Below, in pieces: positions 1 to 4,362 of a stretch of DNA of 6,806 bases. Source of the DNA: UBA8437 sp003445035. GTDB taxonomy: Bacteria > Planctomycetota > Planctomycetia > Planctomycetales > Planctomycetaceae. The notes under the pieces were generated by a model. The model did not search any database. It was given only the letters and a program-made list of their open reading frames with translations, and was not told where the DNA came from. Positions within the stretch are counted from its first letter, which is position 1, and each line of letters begins with the position of its first letter. Where the stretch lies: NCBI GenBank assembly GCA_937901285.1, contig CALCHI010000418.1, positions 1-6,806 on the forward strand. The letters run 5' to 3'. The position numbers and the translations under genes were made by a program.

Positions 1-1
1 C

Positions 2-301
2 AACCCGGCATTCGAGAACCCGCGTACGGCACGGGCCGCGCTGCGATCGGTGAAAAAGCTCAGGGAATTCATGAACCTGGACTACCCGGTCGCCATCGAC
101 GGCGGCAAGGTGCTCGATTCGTTCGGCGATCCGAGGCGGCTCGATGCCAAGTTGCCGTTGTGGGTTGTGATCGACGCCGAGGGCAAAGTGGCCGGTTACA
201 AGGTCGGTTTCTACCGGATCAAGGCCGACGAGGGCCTGAGACAGCTGGACGAACTGCTGATCCGCCTGATTCGCGAGAAGCGGAAGAAGTCGTCGAAGTG
301 A
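2..301 (+). CDS. Thioredoxin-fold (redoxin/TlpA-like) protein, C-terminal part only
   Basis: The reading frame is open from base 2 and ends at TGA 299-301, so this is the last 99 residues of a gene that begins before the window. The segment LPLWVVIDAEGKV (about residues 53-65 of the fragment) is the cis-proline strand followed by a beta-turn strand, as in TlpA/ResA and AhpC/TSA-type thioredoxin folds ('P..flID..G.i'). It is preceded by a 'YPVAIDGGKVLDSFG' stretch typical of the helix and strand before it. A helix and a very basic tail (REKRKKSSK) close the protein. The CxxC or peroxidatic cysteine would lie upstream, outside the window, so I cannot say whether this is a thiol oxidoreductase, a peroxiredoxin or a redox-inactive relative. 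A GTG at 50 and an ATG at 71 could be read as starts, but both cut into the fold. The stop lies only 4 bp from the stop of the convergent response regulator gene. Confidence 0.72.
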   Translation, partial: NPAFENPRTARAALRSVKKLREFMNLDYPVAIDGGKVLDSFGDPRRLDAKLPLWVVIDAEGKVAGYKVGFYRIKADEGLRQLDELLIRLIREKRKKSSK

Positions 302-305
302 GTGG

Positions 306-782
306 CTATTCGAGCACCGAGCCGGCGTTGAATCCATCGACCTCGGCCAGGTAGGCCAGCAAGCGGTCTCGCTCGTCGGTCAACTTCCGCACCCTCAACA
401 GGGACTTCACGCGGGTGGTCAGTTCGAGTCGGTTGACCGGTTTGGTCAGGAAGTCGTCACAACCGGCTTCGACAGCTCGCTCGATGTCACCCATCTCGTT
501 GAGTGCCGTGACCATCAGGATCGGGATAGAGCTGGTTGTCTCGGCCTCTTTCAGCTGCTGGCAGACTTCATAGCCACTCAACCGCGGCATCATGATGTCC
601 AGCAGCACCAGGTCGGGTGTAAACGCCTGGACCTGGTCCAGGGTCTCCTTTCCGTCGGTCGCCATCGCGATCTCGTACCCTTCATCGACGAGATACGCCT
701 CGAGCAATTCGCGGTTCTGCTGGTTGTCATCGGCGATCAGCAGTCTCGCCGGCCGGTCAGATGACGAGGACGAAGAAGACAC
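306..782 (-). CDS. Stand-alone receiver-domain response regulator
   Basis: This is a CheY-like receiver of 158 residues when started at GTG 782-780. All the key residues are present: an acidic pair (D18, D19 in LLIADDN), the phosphoacceptor D62 in DLVLLDIMMP, T92 (MVTAL) and K114 (LTKPVN). The receiver is followed by a roughly 35-residue helix (LTTRVKSLLRVRKLTDERD...) that looks like the signalling helix preceding GGDEF or HD-GYP output domains, but here the protein stops with no output domain. It should therefore act by phosphorylation-dependent protein contact rather than DNA binding. No histidine kinase is in view. The frame stays open upstream to a TTG at 845 (179 aa), with further TTGs at 827 and 803. 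I prefer GTG 782 because a TATACT box at 835-840 would place the transcript start downstream of 845, and because the extra residues do not belong to the fold. A run of seven serines follows the start. The start is moderately uncertain and the family is certain. Confidence 0.88.
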   Translation of the reverse strand: MSSSSSSSDRPARLLIADDNQQNRELLEAYLVDEGYEIAMATDGKETLDQVQAFTPDLVLLDIMMPRLSGYEVCQQLKEAETTSSIPILMVTALNEMGDIERAVEAGCDDFLTKPVNRLELTTRVKSLLRVRKLTDERDRLLAYLAEVDGFNAGSVLE

Positions 783-834
783 GGGAACGTGGATTTCGCT
801 CAAAATGGAGAGGAAGCGGTGGGACAACGCGGCG

Positions 835-863
835 AGTATAGTCAACGGTCCTATGGGCGGGAA
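835..863 (-). promoter_or_regulatory. Possible sigma70-type promoter for the response regulator
   Basis: On the minus strand a TATACT hexamer (5 of 6 to TATAAT) lies at 840-835, in the 68-bp gap between the transferase stop and the GTG start at 782. The best -35 at 17-bp spacing is TTCCCG (863-858), only 3 of 6 to TTGACA, and it lies inside the end of the upstream gene. The predicted leader would be about 45 nt. The same TATACTC heptamer occurs upstream of the oxidoreductase gene, which gives it slight extra weight. Confidence 0.3.
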
Positions 864-1543
864 TCCCAGTCCCGGGGCATGGTGTCGAGGCGACGACTGC
901 TGGCCGGAGCCAGCCCCTCCCCTGCCCCGCTTTCGTTCGCGGCCGCGAGTTCCCGGTCGAGGCGACTGAGGTCCTCGAGCGTGTCGATGTCGTACCAGCC
1001 GGGCAATTCGACGAACGATGTTCCGGCCGCCTCCAGTCTCTGACGCGTTTGTTCGAGCACCCGCGAGGTGCCCCAGTCGATTCGTTGAAACAGTTCGGGA
1101 ACCTCCCGTCGCTGTCCGACCAACACGTAGCCTCCGTCATCAGCCGGGACGAGCACGACATCGGCGTGCTCGAGTGCCGTGAAGGCCATCTCGATCGTCT
1201 CTTCGGGCAGTGTCGGGCTGTCGCTCCCGATGACGACGATTCGGTCGTCGTGGTTGAGGAGGTCGGAGGCGACGCCGGCCAGTCGATCGCCAAGCGATCC
1301 GGGCGGTTGTGTCCACAGTTCGAAGTGTTCCCCGGCCAGGTCCGTGAAGAACGTCTTGGCCGCCTCGCCCGGAGGCCAGGTCGCCAGCACCCGTCGGTGT
1401 CCGCAAGTGCTGAGGCGTGAGACGAGATCGACGAGAAACGCGGTGGCCAGTTCTGCGGCTGTGGAGTCTCCGACCGACTTGGCGAGCCGCGTCTTCACCT
1501 GCCCCGCCACGGGGTGCTTGGCCATGATCACCAGCGTGTTCAT
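851..1543 (-). CDS. TIGR04282-family glycosyltransferase-like protein (DUF2064)
   Basis: This 230-residue protein starts at ATG 1543-1541 and ends at TAG 853-851. Its layout is that of the GT-A-like nucleotidyl/glycosyltransferase family called TIGR04282 (rSAM/selenodomain-associated transferase 1, also annotated as arsenosugar-biosynthesis glycosyltransferase). The N-terminal nucleotide-binding strand and loop are MAKHPVAGQVKTRL (residues 7-20). A Q-x-x-G-x-LGDRL segment lies at 79-88, the metal/sugar-nucleotide motif GSDSPTLP at 106-113, and the PADDGGYVLVG signature at 133-143. A WGTS element and the PGWYDIDTLEDL segment follow. The last 30 or so residues (from about 200) are Ala/Ser/Arg-rich and probably disordered. 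It is cytoplasmic, with no signal or membrane segment. The substrate is unknown. The name reflects genomic association in other organisms, and neither the radical-SAM partner nor the second transferase (TIGR04283) is seen here. It lies 39 bp after the glutaredoxin-like gene on the same strand. No Shine-Dalgarno sequence is visible. Confidence 0.87.
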   Translation of the reverse strand: MNTLVIMAKHPVAGQVKTRLAKSVGDSTAAELATAFLVDLVSRLSTCGHRRVLATWPPGEAAKTFFTDLAGEHFELWTQPPGSLGDRLAGVASDLLNHDDRIVVIGSDSPTLPEETIEMAFTALEHADVVLVPADDGGYVLVGQRREVPELFQRIDWGTSRVLEQTRQRLEAAGTSFVELPGWYDIDTLEDLSRLDRELAAANESGAGEGLAPASSRRLDTMPRDWDSRP

Positions 1544-1582
1544 CTCGGGGAGCCGGTTGGCGAGCGGGGCTGGAGAAGGAGC

Positions 1583-2134
1583 TTACTGGAGGAGGGTGTG
1601 TGGCAACGTGGCATCGATCAGGCGTCTTAGCAGCAGCACGTTGACCTGGCCCCGGAATCGTTCGCGGCCGTCAATCACCACCACCGGGACCAGGTTGCCG
1701 AAACGCTCGACCAGTTCCGGGTCGCTGTCGATATCGACCTCTGAGATGGCCGTGAGGAACTCGGAATGCAGCAGCAGCGTGTCGAGGGCCTGGTGGCAGA
1801 GGTGACAGCCGGCACGGGTGTACAGGATGACCGAGTCGAATCGCAGCCCGGGCTGGTCGGGTTGCCATTGCGGATCTCGCGCTTCGGGTGGCTGACGGAG
1901 CAGGATCACGGCCAGCACGGCCAGGATCAGTGCTCCCATCAGGCCGTAGGCCCTGGACATGTTGGACACCAGCTGGCGGTCGCCGAGTTCGGTGCCGGAA
2001 ATTGCTGCCATGAAGCAGAGAACCGTGGCCAGTGACAGCAGCACACTCCCCAGGATCGGACGCCAGGTTCCGTCGATCTTGCCGGTTTCCAGTTCCAGCT
2101 CGCGGCAGATGTCTTCGTCGCTGCGATCGTTCAC
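1583..2134 (-). CDS. Membrane-anchored glutaredoxin-like protein (CxxC, DUF836-type)
   Basis: This 183-residue protein has two parts. An acidic N-terminus (1-24) is followed by two hydrophobic segments (about 27-45 and 63-79), which I read as a membrane hairpin. After a polar Pro-rich spacer comes a thioredoxin-fold domain (about 99-183). That domain opens with VILYTRAGCHLCHQAL, giving a C110-H-L-C113 dithiol site, and has a VP cis-proline at 149-150 (LVPVVVIDG). This is the pattern of the PF05768 glutaredoxin-like family, which reduces disulfides or relays electrons, although individual substrates are mostly unknown. The start is GTG 2134-2132. It overlaps the TGA of the oxidoreductase gene by 4 bp (GTGA), a classic coupling arrangement. 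The same frame is open up to 2602, but that part lies fully inside the oxidoreductase gene and encodes an Arg-rich shadow, so I exclude it. With N-in/C-in topology the dithiol domain would face the cytoplasm, where the cofactor enzyme is; topology is inferred. Confidence 0.85.
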   Translation of the reverse strand: MNDRSDEDICRELELETGKIDGTWRPILGSVLLSLATVLCFMAAISGTELGDRQLVSNMSRAYGLMGALILAVLAVILLRQPPEARDPQWQPDQPGLRFDSVILYTRAGCHLCHQALDTLLLHSEFLTAISEVDIDSDPELVERFGNLVPVVVIDGRERFRGQVNVLLLRRLIDATLPHTLLQ

Positions 2135-4215
2135 GATTCGAGTGACTCCACTTCGACCAGGTTGTCGAACAGGGTGGATCCGCCGCCGAGATCGGCCAGC
2201 CGCGTCGGCGTGGTTGCGTTGGCGTTCCATCCGCCCTCGACATGCTTGTTCCACCAGATCCCCGTGGCCACGACCACTCCGTCGCGGACCGAATCTCCCA
2301 CGCTGGCCTTCGCCCGGAACCAGCCACGGTCGTTGTGGATCCTGACCGCGTCTCCGCTGGTGATCCCTCGCGACGCGGCATCGTCGGCATGGATTTCGAG
2401 CTCGGGTTCTCCGGCCGCGGACTTCAGCGATTCGACGTTGGCGAAGGTCGAGTTGAGGAAGTGTGGCGAGGGGGGCGAGACGAGTTGCAGTGGGAAGCGG
2501 GTGGCCAGTTCTGGAGACGATGAGGCACTTTCGGCCGGTGGCGTGAAACCGGGCAAGGGGTCGATGCCCTGGTCGGCCAGTGACTGGCTGAAGAACTCGC
2601 ACTTGCCACTGTCGGTGGCAAATCCTCCGTCCTGGTAGGGGCCTTGAGAGGTGTCGAGTCGAAGTCGCTGTGGCCCGTCGCTGCGCAGCGTGGCCAGCGT
2701 GATGCCCTCCAGTGCGGGTGGCTGTTGTGCCGCGAACTCGCCCAGGGCCTCGCGGACGAGATCCTCGTCACTGACGTCGAACAACTCGGGTTCGTATCTC
2801 ATGGCCGCCGCCAGCCGTCGGAACAACTCGGTGTTCGGCACGCACTCGCCGGGGGGAGTGATGGCGGGGGTGTTCAGGGCGACGTGCAGGTGTCCGTAGG
2901 ACCCGTGGAGGTCGAGGTGTTCGAGTTGCGTGCTGGCCGGCAGCACCAGGTCGGCGTAGTCGACCGTGTCGGTGGGGAACTGCTCGTGGACGACGGTGAA
3001 CAGGTCGCTGCGGCCGAGTCCCTCGATCACGCCGCACTGGCCGGGTGCGATGGCCGCGGGGTTGGCGTTGTAGACAAACAGCAGGGAGACGGGTGGCCCG
3101 TCGAGTTGCCCGGACAGGGCCTCGGCCAACTGGTTCATGTTGATCGCCCGTGTGCCGGGAGGAACCAGGTCGGGTCGGGCCAGCCGATCGAGCGAGAAGG
3201 GGTAATTGCCGCTGGTCGAGAGCAGGACACCACCGGCGCGGTGCCGCCAGGCACCGATCACCGCGGGCAGGCAACTGATGGTGCGGACGGCCATTCCTCC
3301 TCCGGCGTGCCGTTGCATTCCGTAGTTGACCCGGATCGCGGCCGGTGGGGTGGTGCCGTATTCCCTGGCGAGTTGTTCGATGTCGTCGACGGGGACCCCG
3401 GTGACGTCCGACGCTCGTTGAGGCGACCAGTCGCGTGACACCCGTTCTTCGAGTGCTTCGGTTCCCAGGCAGTGCCGCTCCATGTAGTCCCGGTCGGCCA
3501 GGCCGTCGCGGAACAGGACGTGCATCAGTCCCAGGGCCAGGGCCGCATCGGTTCCGACCCGCGGTCGGATGTGCCAATCGCTCCGTTCGGCGGTGCGACA
3601 ACGGTAGGGGTCGATCGTCACGATGCGGGCCCCCTGCTGCCGGGCCCTGTGCATCCGCACCCAGAGGTGCATGTTGGTGACGGCGGTATTGGAACCCCAG
3701 TTGATGATGTACCGCGATTGGGCAAACGCTTCGGGATCGGTGCCCACCACGTTGCCGACGGTTGCGGAAAATCCGACCAGGCCCGCGGTCGAGCAGATGG
3801 TCCGGAGCAACTGCGAGGCCCCCAGCCGGTGGAAGAACCGGCGGTCCAGGCTCTCGCCCTGGATCTTGCCCAGCGTGCCCGAAAAGCTGTACGGCAGCAC
3901 CTGCTGGGGGTCATCGAGCGAGACGATCCGGTTGCGGATCTCCTGGATCGCCTCCTCCCAGCTGATCCTCTCAAATGCCTCGGTTCCTCCACCGCCCTTC
4001 GGGCCGATCCGTTTCATCGGGTGGAGGATCCGGTCGGGGTGTTCCACCCGTTCGAGGTAGCGCGAGACCTTGTGGCAGAGGAATCCGTCGGTGAAGGGGT
4101 GATCGGGGTCACCGGCGACAGCCACGGGCCGACCGTCCTGCAGGCGGACCGTCATTCCGCAGGTGTCGGGGCAGTTGTGAGGGCAGACGGCGCGGATGGT
4201 CTCGAGTTTTGCCAT
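2131..4215 (-). CDS. Molybdopterin-dependent oxidoreductase (DMSO-reductase superfamily, Fe4S4)
   Basis: This 694-residue protein is the usual length for soluble single-subunit members of the superfamily. The N-terminus holds C11-x3-C15-x3-C19-x27-C47 (CPHNCPDTC ... FLCHK), ligands for one [4Fe-4S] cluster. The catalytic domain follows, with ISWEEAI at 84-90, then RTICSTAG (138-145), in which C141 sits where Cys, Sec or Ser ligates Mo/W in relatives. Next come INWGSN...GARIVTIDP and a VGTDAALALGLMHVLF segment that binds the guanine dinucleotides. The late catalytic part has the family's 'FPTDTVDYADLVLPA' segment. The C-terminal dinucleotide-binding domain starts near F574. There is no Tat signal or membrane segment, so the enzyme should be cytoplasmic. 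It belongs to a widespread but functionally unassigned branch; formate-dehydrogenase- or reductase-like activity cannot be chosen from sequence alone. ATG 4215 is the first start and fits the family's N-terminus. It is the first gene of the minus-strand block and is coupled to the glutaredoxin-like gene by a 4-bp overlap. Confidence 0.93.
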   Translation of the reverse strand: MAKLETIRAVCPHNCPDTCGMTVRLQDGRPVAVAGDPDHPFTDGFLCHKVSRYLERVEHPDRILHPMKRIGPKGGGGTEAFERISWEEAIQEIRNRIVSLDDPQQVLPYSFSGTLGKIQGESLDRRFFHRLGASQLLRTICSTAGLVGFSATVGNVVGTDPEAFAQSRYIINWGSNTAVTNMHLWVRMHRARQQGARIVTIDPYRCRTAERSDWHIRPRVGTDAALALGLMHVLFRDGLADRDYMERHCLGTEALEERVSRDWSPQRASDVTGVPVDDIEQLAREYGTTPPAAIRVNYGMQRHAGGGMAVRTISCLPAVIGAWRHRAGGVLLSTSGNYPFSLDRLARPDLVPPGTRAINMNQLAEALSGQLDGPPVSLLFVYNANPAAIAPGQCGVIEGLGRSDLFTVVHEQFPTDTVDYADLVLPASTQLEHLDLHGSYGHLHVALNTPAITPPGECVPNTELFRRLAAAMRYEPELFDVSDEDLVREALGEFAAQQPPALEGITLATLRSDGPQRLRLDTSQGPYQDGGFATDSGKCEFFSQSLADQGIDPLPGFTPPAESASSSPELATRFPLQLVSPPSPHFLNSTFANVESLKSAAGEPELEIHADDAASRGITSGDAVRIHNDRGWFRAKASVGDSVRDGVVVATGIWWNKHVEGGWNANATTPTRLADLGGGSTLFDNLVEVESLES

Positions 4216-4240
4216 GAACGGCCTGAACTCCCGTGCGGAA

Positions 4241-4267
4241 CCGCTCCGAGTGCTGCTCGGAAGGCGG
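4241..4267 (-). promoter_or_regulatory. Stem-loop in the leader of the oxidoreductase gene
   Basis: Bases 4245-4250 (TCCGAG) pair with 4256-4261 (CTCGGA) around a TGCTG loop. After a 2-nt bulge (4262-4263), CCGC 4241-4244 pairs with GCGG 4264-4267, giving a 10-bp interrupted stem. With the predicted minus-strand -10 at 4277-4282, transcription would begin near 4270, so the hairpin would sit almost at the 5' end of the mRNA, about 25 nt before the ATG. It could be a 5' stabilising hairpin, an attenuation or binding element, or simply a DNA dyad serving as an operator. No U-tract follows, so it is not a terminator. It does not resemble the long Moco riboswitch. Confidence 0.45.
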
Positions 4268-4276
4268 GCGGGCGGG

Positions 4277-4306
4277 AGTATACCAAAGGGGTGGGGCTTA
4301 TGTTAG
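4277..4306 (-). promoter_or_regulatory. Candidate promoter of the oxidoreductase-led operon
   Basis: On the minus strand CTAACA (4306-4301, 4 of 6 to TTGACA) and TATACT (4282-4277, 5 of 6 to TATAAT) are separated by 18 bp. The predicted start near 4270 gives a leader of about 55 nt. No other good -10 is seen between here and the ATG at 4215. Confidence 0.42.
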
Positions 4307-4309
4307 ATT
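4301..4309 (+). promoter_or_regulatory. Possible extended -10 for the kinase gene
   Basis: TGT followed by TAGATT (4304-4309, 4 of 6 to TATAAT) forms a TGn-TAnnnT extended -10. No acceptable -35 exists at 17 bp (TACCAA). It would start transcription near 4316, with a leader of about 47 nt, and it overlaps the -35 of the divergent promoter. This is a weak call, resting only on position and on excluding the alternative ATG at 4300. Confidence 0.2.
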
Positions 4310-4362
4310 CGCAACCGGGTGCTTTGGGCGGGCAATGTAGGGACGGACAACGGGTAAACGGC

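Noticed and set aside
783..845. A TTG start at 845 for the response regulator
   Set aside because: It would lie upstream of the predicted transcript start, has no ribosome binding site, and adds residues outside the receiver fold. It stays possible if the gene is only read from the operon transcript.
1544..1582. A terminator in the gap between the glutaredoxin-like gene and the transferase gene
   Set aside because: I could find no stable stem followed by a T-tract on the minus strand, so the two genes are probably co-transcribed.
2135..2602. An N-terminal extension of the glutaredoxin-like protein by 156 residues
   Set aside because: The extension overlaps the C-terminal cofactor-binding domain of the oxidoreductase in another frame and is Arg/Pro-rich. 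The GTG at 2134 with a 4-bp overlap explains the start better.
2644..3601. Long open frames on both strands inside the oxidoreductase gene
   Set aside because: They are shadows of a well-conserved family member. Their translations are Arg/Gly/Val-biased and have no recognisable motif.
4300..4362. An upstream in-frame ATG at 4300 for the kinase
   Set aside because: The 21 added residues are unlike the family's N-terminus, and the codon falls inside the likely promoter region of the divergent genes.
4216..4362. A molybdenum-cofactor riboswitch upstream of the oxidoreductase
   Set aside because: The predicted leader is only about 55 nt, too short for the multi-helix Moco element, and contains a single hairpin.
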